A program made the translations under genes and the position numbers. A stretch of 6,352 nucleotides of DNA from Thermoproteota archaeon (GTDB lineage Archaea; Korarchaeota; Korarchaeia; Korarchaeales; Korarchaeaceae). Positions 1 through 4,878 of this stretch are shown one piece after another. The stretch lies in the NCBI GenBank assembly GCA_021158805.1, contig JAGGTZ010000226.1:1-6352 (forward strand), written 5' to 3'. The notes beneath the pieces are model-generated. The model ran no database searches and was not told the DNA's origin. It was given only the letters and a program-made list of their open reading frames with translations. Position 1 is the stretch's first letter. Every line of letters begins with the position of its first letter.

Positions 1-617
1 ACTATCGCGGCAAAGAATACTAATCTTGCGCCGCAGAGCATCAAAGGATTTGTCACTATAGCGATCAATCTATCCTTTGCGTCCGGTATCGTCCTCGTTG
101 CATAAATTGCGGGGACATTGCAACCAAAGCCCAAGATCATTGGAATTATTGCTCTCCCAGACAACCCCAATTTTCTCATAATTTTATCCATTAGGAACGC
201 CGCCCTCGCCATGTATCCAAAATCCTCAACGAGGGATAATGCAAAGTATAACAGGATGATCAGCGGAACGAAGCTTAGCACCATGCCAATTCCATTTAGT
301 ATCCCGTAATCCCCAAAGAATAGGTAATCAAGCCATGGGATTCCTGTAATCCCTGAAAGGGCAGAAGATAATTCCGCAAAACCATCTCCAAGGAAATCGC
401 AGAACGGTGCAGAGACCATAAAACCGAACTGAAAGATTATCCAGAGCACGGATATGAATATTGGTAATCCGACGTACTTATCGAGGAGAACGCTGTCCAC
501 GATATCCGATGCTGTAACTACTTCCTTCCTTACTAAAACATCGCTACATAGATCTTTTATCAACTTGTATCTTGCATCAGCAAGGGCTATTTCGAAATCT
601 TCAATCTCATCACCCAT
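1..617 (-). CDS. feoB: FeoB membrane (permease) subunit, separate gene, 3' end outside the window
   Basis: This is the membrane half of the ferrous iron transporter FeoB, encoded apart from its GTPase half. 205 codons are visible and the gene runs off the left edge. Residues 10-22 hold the ADARY segment that follows the GTPase/helical domain in one-piece FeoB. A first hydrophobic segment lies at about 50-70. Residues 117-141 (PLIILLYFALSLVEDFGYMA and on) are the start of the Gate domain. GFGCNVPAI at 163-171 carries the Gate cysteine (Cys166), and CGARL at 195-199 the second conserved cysteine. FeoB usually has ARLP where this protein has ARLV. The ATG overlaps the TAA of the GTPase gene by one base (TAATG) and has a GGGGAGG ribosome site 8 bases upstream, so translation is probably coupled. 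By family, it moves Fe2+ across the cytoplasmic membrane, driven or gated by the separate G protein. Confidence 0.93.
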   Translation of the reverse strand, partial: MGDEIEDFEIALADARYKLIKDLCSDVLVRKEVVTASDIVDSVLLDKYVGLPIFISVLWIIFQFGFMVSAPFCDFLGDGFAELSSALSGITGIPWLDYLFFGDYGILNGIGMVLSFVPLIILLYFALSLVEDFGYMARAAFLMDKIMRKLGLSGRAIIPMILGFGCNVPAIYATRTIPDAKDRLIAIVTNPLMLCGARLVFFAAI

Positions 618-1312
618 TATCCCATCCTCCCCATTGCTTCTTCACATTTCGAGAGTAGGCTCTTGTCGATTTTCTTCTTAATTTCCTCGTCATTTTCGAG
701 AATTTTAATTGCTACCCATCTTTTATCAAGATCTCCTACCTTTCCTTCTATTATTTTCTCAATCTCCCCTATGTATCTCTCTATTTTTTCATCATATTTT
801 ACTATTCTTCTTTTTACCGGTTTTCTCGCGTACTTTACTATGGCATCCAGTAATTCCTTCATCCCCTCCTTTCTAGGAGCAACCGTGGGTATTACTGGAA
901 CTCCCAATTTCTCCTCCAATTTTTTGGTATCTATTTTTATACCCTCTCTCTCAGCTAAATCAACCTTGTTTAGAGCGATAATTACATTTGCTCCAAGTTC
1001 GAGCAATTGCAGTGTAAGATAGAGATTTCTCTCCAGATTCGATGCATCGACGATGTTAACCACAACATCTGGCTTTTCCTGAATGATGTAATCTCTCGCA
1101 ATTAATTCCTCCACGGAATATGCAGTCAGGCTGTATGTTCCGGGAAGATCAATAACGTATATTTCATTTCCTTTATAATTTAATGTTCCTTCAGCCTTAT
1201 CGACCGTTTTCCCAGGCCAGTTTCCAATATGTTGGTGTCCACCTGTTAAATTATTGAACACTACCGACTTCCCGACATTCGGATTCCCAGCCAATGCAAC
1301 CCTTATCCTCAT
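617..1312 (-). CDS. feoB: FeoB GTPase subunit (G domain plus helical domain only)
   Basis: This 231-residue protein is the cytosolic GTP-binding part of FeoB, without membrane segments. G1 is GNPNVGKS (9-16). The G2 region is NWPGKTVDK (32-40) with Thr37. G3 is DLPGTYSLTAYS (55-66) and G4 is NKVD (115-118). The G5 position reads PTVAPRKEG (142-150), a loose version of the usual SA..G motif. Residues from about 175 to the end are charged and helical, like the regulatory helical domain, and include the RWVAIKILE stretch (198-206). The protein stops where a one-piece FeoB (usually well over 600 residues) would continue through a linker into ADARY, and no conserved block is missing between this stop and the next gene. 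Its ATG overlaps the TGA of the second feoA (ATGA), with GAGGTGGG just upstream. I infer that it works as a non-covalent complex with the next gene product. Confidence 0.95.
   Translation of the reverse strand: MRIRVALAGNPNVGKSVVFNNLTGGHQHIGNWPGKTVDKAEGTLNYKGNEIYVIDLPGTYSLTAYSVEELIARDYIIQEKPDVVVNIVDASNLERNLYLTLQLLELGANVIIALNKVDLAEREGIKIDTKKLEEKLGVPVIPTVAPRKEGMKELLDAIVKYARKPVKRRIVKYDEKIERYIGEIEKIIEGKVGDLDKRWVAIKILENDEEIKKKIDKSLLSKCEEAMGRMG
618..632 (-). promoter_or_regulatory. Ribosome binding site of the split FeoB membrane gene
   Basis: On the minus strand GGGGAGG (632-626) sits 8 bases before the ATG at 617, inside the last codons of the GTPase gene. A near-perfect Shine-Dalgarno sequence at ideal spacing supports a genuine start here. 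It argues that the interrupted FeoB frame is a real gene split, not a sequencing frameshift. Confidence 0.75.
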
Positions 1313-1536
1313 TGTCCCACCTCAACAAATAATTTCATGCTTATTCCCCTTCCCAAAGCGATTCTTGACCCATTTACCTCTAATAAAATAGGACCCCTAC
1401 CCATAGACTTCACAATCCTTATCGTAGCGCCTGGAGTCAAACCTAAATCTGCAAGCCTTCGCATAACTCTCCTCCCTCCCCTGACATATATAATCCTCAG
1501 ATTCCTCCCCTCAGGGGCCATTGCGAGGGGAATCAC
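1309..1536 (-). CDS. feoA: FeoA-domain protein (second copy)
   Basis: A 75-residue, single-domain FeoA (SH3-like) protein. FeoA proteins are small cytosolic partners of FeoB and are needed for iron uptake in many organisms. The family pattern is clear: the RLADLGLTPGATIRIV stretch (27-42), GPILLEVNGSRIALGRG (48-64) and a final hydrophobic strand. The start is GTG at 1536, chosen because GGAGGTG lies about 10 bases upstream. An in-frame ATG at 1521 (MAPEGRN) is possible but has no ribosome site at a usable distance. The GTG start overlaps the first feoA by 26 bases, and the end overlaps the FeoB GTPase gene by 4 bases (ATGA). The protein differs clearly from the first FeoA and lacks its APLKDP segment, so the pair is an old, diverged duplication and the two copies may have different roles. 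Confidence 0.92.
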   Translation of the reverse strand: MIPLAMAPEGRNLRIIYVRGGRRVMRRLADLGLTPGATIRIVKSMGRGPILLEVNGSRIALGRGISMKLFVEVGQ

Positions 1537-1789
1537 TCCTTCGCTTCACCTCCACGATTATCGTCTCTGCCTCATCCCTCTTCAATGAGAGATTGTATCC
1601 TTTCACCTCAAATTCTATCGGATCTTTCAAAGGAGCATTCCTTATTACCTTCACCTTCTCGCCTTTTACCATCCCCATCTCCATAATTCTTCTTATCGTA
1701 AGCGGGTCCCCACCCAATACGCCAGCAATCACGCCCTCCTCCCCAGGCTTCATTTCACTAAGTCTGACCTTCATTTTATCACCTGACAT
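1511..1789 (-). CDS. feoA: FeoA-domain protein (first gene of the feo operon)
   Basis: A typical FeoA of up to 92 residues. The family signature reads in order: LSEMKPGEEGVIAGVLGG (10-27), RRIMEMGMVKGEKVKVIRNA (33-52), PLKDPIEFEVKGYNLSLKRD (53-72) and EAETIIVEV (73-81). It is the promoter-proximal gene of feoA-feoA-feoB(G)-feoB(TM). Two starts compete: ATG at 1789, which would be nearly leaderless, and ATG at 1774 (MKVRLSEM), which has AGGTGAT immediately upstream, inside the longer reading. FeoA proteins usually begin just before the L(S)xL/M motif, so 1774 is attractive; the longer form is given. The C-terminal tail RRSDSPRNGP is polar, overlaps the next gene and is probably unstructured. 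By family it is expected to bind or regulate FeoB in the cytosol. Confidence 0.93.
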   Translation of the reverse strand: MSGDKMKVRLSEMKPGEEGVIAGVLGGDPLTIRRIMEMGMVKGEKVKVIRNAPLKDPIEFEVKGYNLSLKRDEAETIIVEVKRRSDSPRNGP

Positions 1790-1801
1790 ACCACAATTAG
1801 A

Positions 1802-1836
1802 ATTAGGCCTTTCTAATAAAATTAGGCGTTTCTAAT
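1802..1836 (-). promoter_or_regulatory. Tandem operator-like dyads in the feo promoter
   Basis: Two 16-bp units, ATTAGGCCTTTCTAAT (1802-1817) and ATTAGGCGTTTCTAAT (1821-1836), differ at one base and are spaced 19 bp start to start, about two helical turns. Each is itself a dyad with ATTAG/CTAAT arms around 6 bases. They cover both TATA-like candidates of the minus-strand promoter (TATATTA at 1833-1839 and TTTTATTA at 1816-1823) just before the first feoA start. Protein bound here would block transcription. An iron- or metal-responsive repressor is inferred from the gene context; the units do not fit the DtxR consensus well. Confidence 0.6.
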
Positions 1837-1839
1837 ATA
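1816..1839 (-). promoter_or_regulatory. feo operon promoter (TATA candidates)
   Basis: On the minus strand TATATTAG (around 1836) would start transcription near 1809. TTTTATTAG (around 1820) would start it near 1793, just before the ATG at 1789. The second spacing gives either a very short leader for the 1789 start or a leader of about 20 bases carrying the AGGTGAT site for the 1774 start. The operon has no other plausible promoter, because its later genes overlap. Confidence 0.45.
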
Positions 1840-1943
1840 CCCATTTCTAAGATATCTGTCGGAATGATACCTATTGGAATGCACTAAAAATCACAGTTTT
1901 CTGCCTATTAATCTCAATATGGTATTAATACCTAAGATATTAT

Positions 1944-1962
1944 GTAGATTAGGTTAATCTAA
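1944..1962. promoter_or_regulatory. DtxR/IdeR-like iron box
   Basis: The core TAGATTA-GGT-TAATCTA (1945-1961) is a perfect 7-bp inverted repeat around three bases. The 19-mer GTAGATTAGGTTAATCTAA matches the classical DtxR box consensus TWAGGTTAGSCTAACCTWA at 15 of 19 positions. It lies about 110 bp upstream of the feo TATA candidates and directly abuts a TATA-like AATATAATA (1961-1969) that would serve a plus-strand transcript starting near 1990. DtxR-family regulators are common in archaea and control iron genes; the assignment to this family is inferred from the match and the context. Confidence 0.5.
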
Positions 1963-2036
1963 TATAATAATCAACATGTTAATAGTTATGGTTTTCTCAG
2001 GAGGCGCTATAGCTATCTGGTCTGGATAGATTAGTT

Positions 2037-2106
2037 AAGGCTCTTCTAGGAAAAGGACCGAGGATTCCGCTGAGGGGATCAGAGAGAAGAGCCTTTGAGT
2101 CTCTGA
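2037..2106. ncRNA. Possible structured RNA (11-bp stem with competing hairpin)
   Basis: AAGGCTCTTCT (2037-2047) and AGAAGAGCCTT (2085-2095) form a perfect 11-bp stem enclosing 37 bases, which include a small CTGA/TCAG hairpin (2070-2073 with 2079-2082). A second stem, TCAGAGA (2079-2085) with TCTCTGA (2100-2106), would close on the right arm of the first and is mutually exclusive with it if each pairs fully. A weak CTATC/GATAG hairpin lies just upstream (2014-2030). The segment is visibly richer in G and C than its flanks, a known mark of structured RNA in AT-rich thermophiles. The strand is unknown. No C/D or H/ACA boxes or tRNA features are recognised. Confidence 0.3.
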
Positions 2107-2165
2107 ATATAGCGTATCGAGATCGATCTATTTTCTGCAGAAATTAAACTATAATATTAACTGTT

Positions 2166-2192
2166 ATAAGGACAAGAAAAGTGTCAACACTT
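2166..2192 (-). terminator. Possible citG terminator
   Basis: Reading the minus strand through the citG stop, AAGTG-TTGA-CACTT (2192-2179) can form a small hairpin, followed by the pyrimidine-rich TTCTTGTCCTT. The stem is short and AT-rich, so the T-rich run may matter more than the hairpin, as is usual for archaeal termination. Confidence 0.3.
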
Positions 2193-3078
2193 AATGAAGC
2201 TCATATCCATCTAGGATAAGAATGCTTAAAGCCACGGCCATCACATCAGCTAGGCTACCTGGATTTCTTCTATGACTTTCCTCTCTGAGAAAGGTGTCAT
2301 ACTCCTCCAAAGATATCGATCCATCGAGAACTCTTTTAGCCATATCTTTCACCCTTAAGGCCTCTTCAATTCCAGCCTTTCTAGCAATGAGAGTGTCCAC
2401 ATTCTCAGAGAGAAGTTCCAGAAATGCAATGATCACTGATTCTTCGAGGTTATTTACCTTAGCAAGGTCTCTAACCCTAAGAAAGGTCTTATAGCTAAGT
2501 TCATATCCTCTAAGCCATTCACAGAATATTAACTCCTCCCCACATTCTATCTCAGCTATTTTCTTCAGATTTATCTTATCCCTCCTTAATTCCTCGAAGA
2601 CGTTTTCTCCGTAGACATCATATTTTGCTTCTTTTCTCAGTCCACTTGGATTGGCCAACCTAACAGCTTTATAAAACTCTACAGAGTCTTCTGGAGTTGT
2701 CCTCTCTATAAGGGTTTTGGATACGCTCGGTGCTTCCATTACATCATCAGATATAGAGCAGGCCATTGCTAGGGGTATAGCTAACGCTATAATTCCGAAA
2801 TTAGCATTGGAATTTTGGGCTGATATAGATTCCTCAAACGCACGCCTTATTAGATTGCCTATCCCAGCTTCCTCATAACATAGCTTACCCTCACTGATGA
2901 GCCTTCCTCTCTCAGCAGTCTCATAGAGAACCTTGCTCATGAACACATCGCCGAACAGGAAATTGTAGATTGAGAGATCATCGAAGTCTTCGTACCTGTT
3001 CACGTTTCCCGGCTTTGGTATGGTCACCTCAAGCAAGGGACCCAAGGTGAAGGCCCTCGTCACATCCCACGGATCCAT
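2191..3078 (-). CDS. CitG/MdcB-family triphosphoribosyl-dephospho-CoA synthase-like protein
   Basis: This 295-residue protein has the conserved blocks of the CitG family: LLEVTIPKPGNVNRYEDFDD (15-34), NANFGIIALAIPLA (91-104, the family's NTNLG block) and RRNPGSLADVMAVALS (270-285, matching its GSLADT.A block). Bacterial CitG and MdcB join ATP and dephospho-CoA to make 2'-triphosphoribosyl-dephospho-CoA, the prosthetic-group precursor of citrate lyase and malonate decarboxylase. No lyase or decarboxylase subunit gene lies in this window, so its substrate here is unknown. Archaea often carry such orphan homologues, and the name should be read as a family label. The middle third (about 110-200) is charged and shows no motif I recognise. 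The ATG at 3078 has a TATA-like TTAAAAATATA about 29 bp upstream and a modest GAGGGAT. The leader overlaps a relic of a larE 3' end, suggesting that larE once directly preceded this gene. Confidence 0.82.
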   Translation of the reverse strand: MDPWDVTRAFTLGPLLEVTIPKPGNVNRYEDFDDLSIYNFLFGDVFMSKVLYETAERGRLISEGKLCYEEAGIGNLIRRAFEESISAQNSNANFGIIALAIPLAMACSISDDVMEAPSVSKTLIERTTPEDSVEFYKAVRLANPSGLRKEAKYDVYGENVFEELRRDKINLKKIAEIECGEELIFCEWLRGYELSYKTFLRVRDLAKVNNLEESVIIAFLELLSENVDTLIARKAGIEEALRVKDMAKRVLDGSISLEEYDTFLREESHRRNPGSLADVMAVALSILILDGYELH

Positions 3079-3084
3079 GCCGAT

Positions 3085-3135
3085 CCCTCAGGTAGATCTG
3101 GTATATTTTTAAGATCTAACGTTACTTGATCGAAG
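3085..3135 (-). pseudogene. Relic of a larE 3' end in front of citG
   Basis: This 51-base stretch aligns to the last 52 bases of the larE region (3982-4033) with 9 mismatches and one gap; 8 of the 9 mismatches are transitions. Read on the minus strand and allowing for the missing base, it encodes FDQVTLDLK-x-YTRST and then TGA, against FDPITLDLKGYTGST-TGA in larE. Several differences are silent (ACG/ACA, TTA/TTG). The similarity stops at the larE-side end (after 3135), so it is a fragment, not a whole second gene. The relic TGA lies 9 bases before the citG ATG. Confidence 0.7.
3102..3112 (-). promoter_or_regulatory. citG promoter (TATA-like box within the larE relic)
   Basis: The minus strand reads CTTAAAAATATACC, centred about 29 bp before the citG ATG, which fits a leaderless or nearly leaderless start. 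The equivalent bases inside intact larE read CTTAAAGGATACACC. A few transitions and one deletion therefore appear to have turned coding sequence into a TATA box. Confidence 0.5.
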
Positions 3136-3160
3136 ATAGATCCGCTAAAAATTAATTAGG

Positions 3161-3580
3161 ATGAAGGATTATTCACAGGGGTACATATTGGTCGAGAGGA
3201 GTAAAGACTGGTTAGATCAAGCCGAATGGGATCTAGAGCATGCAAAACATGACCTTAAAGCTGGTTTTTACGATTGGGCTTGCTTCTCAGCTCAACAGGC
3301 AGCTGAAAAGGCGATTAAGGCAGTTATTCAAAAGCAAGGTGGAGAGGCTTGGGGACATTCCGTCTATGAGCTATTGCTTGAGCTTAAGGATAAGTTTGAT
3401 GTAAATTCCCTCCTAGATAAAGCTCTAGAGTTAGATAAGGCCTATATACCAACTAGATATCCAAATGCTCATCCTTCCCTATCTCCAAGGAGGAGATACA
3501 CCAAGATAGAGGCTGAGAGGCTGATCTCATACGCGGAGGAAATCGTTAATGCGTGTAAAAGTATATTATCCAAGATATAG
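3161..3580 (+). CDS. HEPN-domain protein (toxin half of a HEPN/MNT pair)
   Basis: A 139-residue, all-helical HEPN protein. Family features are SKDWLDQAEWDLEHAKHDL (14-32), FYDWACFSAQQAAEKAIKA (36-54), GHSVYELL (65-72) and AYIPTRYPNAHPSLSP (94-109). Arg99 and His104 form an R-x4-H pattern like the ribonuclease motif of HEPN toxins, although this archaeal subfamily often lacks the His and no Tyr follows at +2 as in well-studied HepT toxins. HEPN toxins of this type usually cleave RNA and are held in check by the adjacent nucleotidyltransferase. The ATG at 3161 has no clear ribosome site. A TTG at 3188 (giving VERSKDWLDQAE, a typical HEPN start) has AGGGG six bases upstream, and a TAAAAATTAATT box at 3146-3157 lies too close to the ATG but suits the TTG, so the true protein may be nine residues shorter. 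The gene overlaps the MNT gene by 32 bases. Confidence 0.9.
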   Translation: MKDYSQGYILVERSKDWLDQAEWDLEHAKHDLKAGFYDWACFSAQQAAEKAIKAVIQKQGGEAWGHSVYELLLELKDKFDVNSLLDKALELDKAYIPTRYPNAHPSLSPRRRYTKIEAERLISYAEEIVNACKSILSKI

Positions 3581-3881
3581 CAGGGAGCACGTTATAAGGA
3601 CGCTTAGGGAATATTTTTCTAAAAAGGCAAGTAAGTTAGGCATCTTGGAGGCATACCTCTTCGGCTCATATGCGCGAGGTGATCACACAGCTTTCAGCGA
3701 CATAGACTTACTGATTATAGTTAAAGATTATGTGGATCGTGATAGGCTTTACTTGGAGTTCAGAAAGAGCATCGACATTAGAGGACTCGAGCCGCAGATA
3801 ATACGCTTGAGCGATTATTTAAAAATGAAAGCTGGAAGATGGATAAGAACTATAAAAAGCGAAGGAGTGAAAGTATATTAG
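3549..3881 (+). CDS. MNT-type minimal nucleotidyltransferase (antitoxin half)
   Basis: A 110-residue minimal nucleotidyltransferase. The catalytic signature is intact: LFGSYARGD (37-45) and SDIDLLI (50-56), giving the two metal-binding aspartates Asp51 and Asp53. The third carboxylate is less certain; Glu81 in LEPQIIR is the best candidate. In studied HEPN/MNT pairs the MNT protein neutralises the HEPN toxin by transferring AMP to it or by binding it. The ATG at 3549 lies inside the end of the HEPN gene in a different frame, with GGAGG 9 bases upstream (3535-3539), so a 32-base overlap with translational coupling is well supported. Toxin first, antitoxin second is a common order for this family. 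The gene ends 103 bases from the convergent larE. Confidence 0.92.
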   Translation: MRVKVYYPRYSREHVIRTLREYFSKKASKLGILEAYLFGSYARGDHTAFSDIDLLIIVKDYVDRDRLYLEFRKSIDIRGLEPQIIRLSDYLKMKAGRWIRTIKSEGVKVY

Positions 3882-3981
3882 CTGACTGCTAAGGATAGCT
3901 TAAAAATTAGTTGAAAACCTCCCGTACTATAATAACTGCTAGCGGCATCTCTCGGCTTACCAGTTAACTATGATGTCTAGC

Positions 3982-4033
3982 TCCTCAGGTGGATCCGGTG
4001 TATCCTTTAAGATCCAATGTTATTGGATCGAAG
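3982..4033 (-). repeat. Right copy of the direct repeat flanking the HEPN/MNT module (larE 3' end)
   Basis: These 52 bases include the last 15 sense codons and the stop of larE. They match 3085-3135 in the same orientation at 42 of 52 aligned columns. The two copies enclose 846 bases holding only the HEPN/MNT pair and its flanks. This is the arrangement left when a cassette enters the 3' end of a gene and keeps the gene intact while displacing a copy of its end. Confidence 0.65.
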
Positions 4034-4767
4034 CCCAGTTCCATCAATTCCTCCACTAATGCTTCTCTAATGCCTTTCCTCACAAGCTTCTGAAGATCGT
4101 CTGGAAGTACTTCTATTTTCAATCCTCCATGGAAGTATCTAGCTCTCACTAACGGTATATCTTTCTCTAGAATAGCCTCTTCTGCCAGATCTATCTCCCT
4201 CAAGAGATCATCACTCACTTGAAAGTTGTGAGGAAGTCTCGTTAGGAGGCAGGTATCTGGCAAGATTTCAGGAACATCAAGCTCCTTTGCCATTTCCCTT
4301 ATTCTCTCCTTAGTTACTTTGAGAACTGCAAATGGGCTTACAACATCAAGCTCCTCTAAAGCCTTCAGTCCGGGCCTAATCTCGCTCAAATCATCAAAAT
4401 TCGTTCCATCTATGACCAAATCGCATCCCTTCCTTTTAGCTATCCTAACTATCATGGACATCATCCGCTTCTTGCATGCGTAGCATCTGTATGACCCGTT
4501 TCTTGCTATTTCTTCATCTTTCATGATCTCCCTGTCTATCAGTACTATGTGAGGGATATTCCACTTTCTTGCGAACTCTTCACTCCTCCTTACTGCTCTC
4601 CTCGGTATATAAGGGAAGTAAACTGTTATAGCTATGATCTCCTTGCCTGCTTCTTGGAGGAGACGAAGGAGAACTGAGCTATCTAATCCGGATGAATAAG
4701 CAACTGCTATGCATTTATGATCCTTCAGAAGCTCAGAGATCATATTCAATTCCTTGAGGTCGGTCAT
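3985..4767 (-). CDS. larE: LarE-type ATP-dependent sulfur-transfer protein (PP-loop family)
   Basis: This 260-residue protein matches LarE in length and order of motifs: a PP-loop SSGLDSS (25-31), SYRCYACKK (92-100), DGTNFDDLSEIRPGLKALEE (120-139), TCLLTRLP (172-179) and a C-terminal ITLDLKGYTGS. LarE adenylates and sulfurates a pyridine dinucleotide while building the nickel-pincer cofactor of lactate racemase and related enzymes. Cys173 lies where the sacrificial or cluster-bound cysteine is expected. With Cys95 and Cys98 there are three conserved cysteines, the set expected of [4Fe-4S]-type LarE. The PP-loop reads SSG rather than the usual SGG. LarB and LarC are not in the window, so the nickel cofactor role is inferred from the family only. 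A TATA-like box centred 27 bp before the ATG implies a leaderless transcript. The gene is divergent from the CofE-like gene and may once have preceded citG directly. Confidence 0.87.
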   Translation of the reverse strand: MTDLKELNMISELLKDHKCIAVAYSSGLDSSVLLRLLQEAGKEIIAITVYFPYIPRRAVRRSEEFARKWNIPHIVLIDREIMKDEEIARNGSYRCYACKKRMMSMIVRIAKRKGCDLVIDGTNFDDLSEIRPGLKALEELDVVSPFAVLKVTKERIREMAKELDVPEILPDTCLLTRLPHNFQVSDDLLREIDLAEEAILEKDIPLVRARYFHGGLKIEVLPDDLQKLVRKGIREALVEELMELGFDPITLDLKGYTGST

Positions 4768-4788
4768 TTTGCTACTATGAGCTAGTGA

Positions 4789-4798
4789 CCTATAAGAT
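4789..4798 (-). promoter_or_regulatory. larE promoter (TATA-like box)
   Basis: The minus strand reads ATCTTATAGG, centred about 27 bp before the larE ATG at 4767. This is the spacing of a leaderless archaeal transcript. No ribosome site precedes the ATG (AGTAGCAAAATG), which fits. Confidence 0.5.
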
Positions 4799-4829
4799 AT
4801 AGCATCTACTCTACTATGCTGTGCTGTGA

Positions 4830-4837
4830 TAAATAAT
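4830..4837 (+). promoter_or_regulatory. Promoter of the CofE-like gene (TATA-like box)
   Basis: TAAATAAT is centred about 45 bp before the ATG at 4879. It would start transcription near 4860 and leave a leader of about 20 bases that contains the GAGGT ribosome site (4868-4872), six bases before the ATG. Confidence 0.45.
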
Positions 4838-4878
4838 CAATTAACTTAGTTAGCTATGTAATCACCCGAGGTAATCTG

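Larger units (their letters stand above)
1790..2190. other. Gene-free 400-base regulatory region between feo and citG
   Basis: I find no reading frame of convincing length on either strand; the best is a 17-codon ATG frame at 1976. From feo outward the region holds the feo promoter with two dyad repeats (1802-1836), a third TTTCTAA (1844-1850) and a CTAAGATAT word seen twice (1847-1855 and 1932-1940). Next are a 12-bp perfect palindrome GGTATTAATACC (1921-1932), an iron-box-like palindrome (1944-1962), a GC-richer foldable segment (about 2000-2106), a 10-bp palindrome AGATCGATCT (2120-2129) and a 12-bp palindrome TTTCTGCAGAAA (2132-2143). This density of dyads is much higher than in the other intergenic regions of the window. 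Confidence 0.7.

Noticed and set aside
600..640. Broken feoB (frameshift pseudogene)
   Set aside because: The second frame opens exactly at TAATG with a strong ribosome site, both halves keep all key motifs, and upstream genes of the operon use the same overlapping style.
663..1022. Plus-strand frames in the feo region (118-309, 454-681, 663-1022, 1337-1588, 1521-1835)
   Set aside because: They are antisense to well-conserved Feo proteins, read as low-complexity Ser/Phe/Ile-rich chains and have no ribosome sites; they are shadows.
2037..2095. C/D or H/ACA guide RNA, or tRNA
   Set aside because: No C (RUGAUGA) box, no ACA after the stem and no T-arm signature on either strand; CTGA alone is not enough.
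2037..2096. Intrinsic terminator
   Set aside because: The 37-base loop and only three T's after the stem do not fit, and no gene ends nearby in that direction.
2037..2106. H-type pseudoknot from the two competing stems
   Set aside because: The order of arms fits, but only four bases (2096-2099) would have to span a stem of about 10 bp, which is too short.
2191..3078. Naming the gene as the citrate lyase prosthetic-group enzyme (citG)
   Set aside because: The family match is good, but no citrate lyase or malonate decarboxylase gene is present, so a specific function is not supported.
3085..4033. Insertion sequence or tRNA-type integrative element
   Set aside because: There is no transposase or integrase, no terminal inverted repeats and no tRNA; only the direct repeat and the HEPN/MNT genes are seen.
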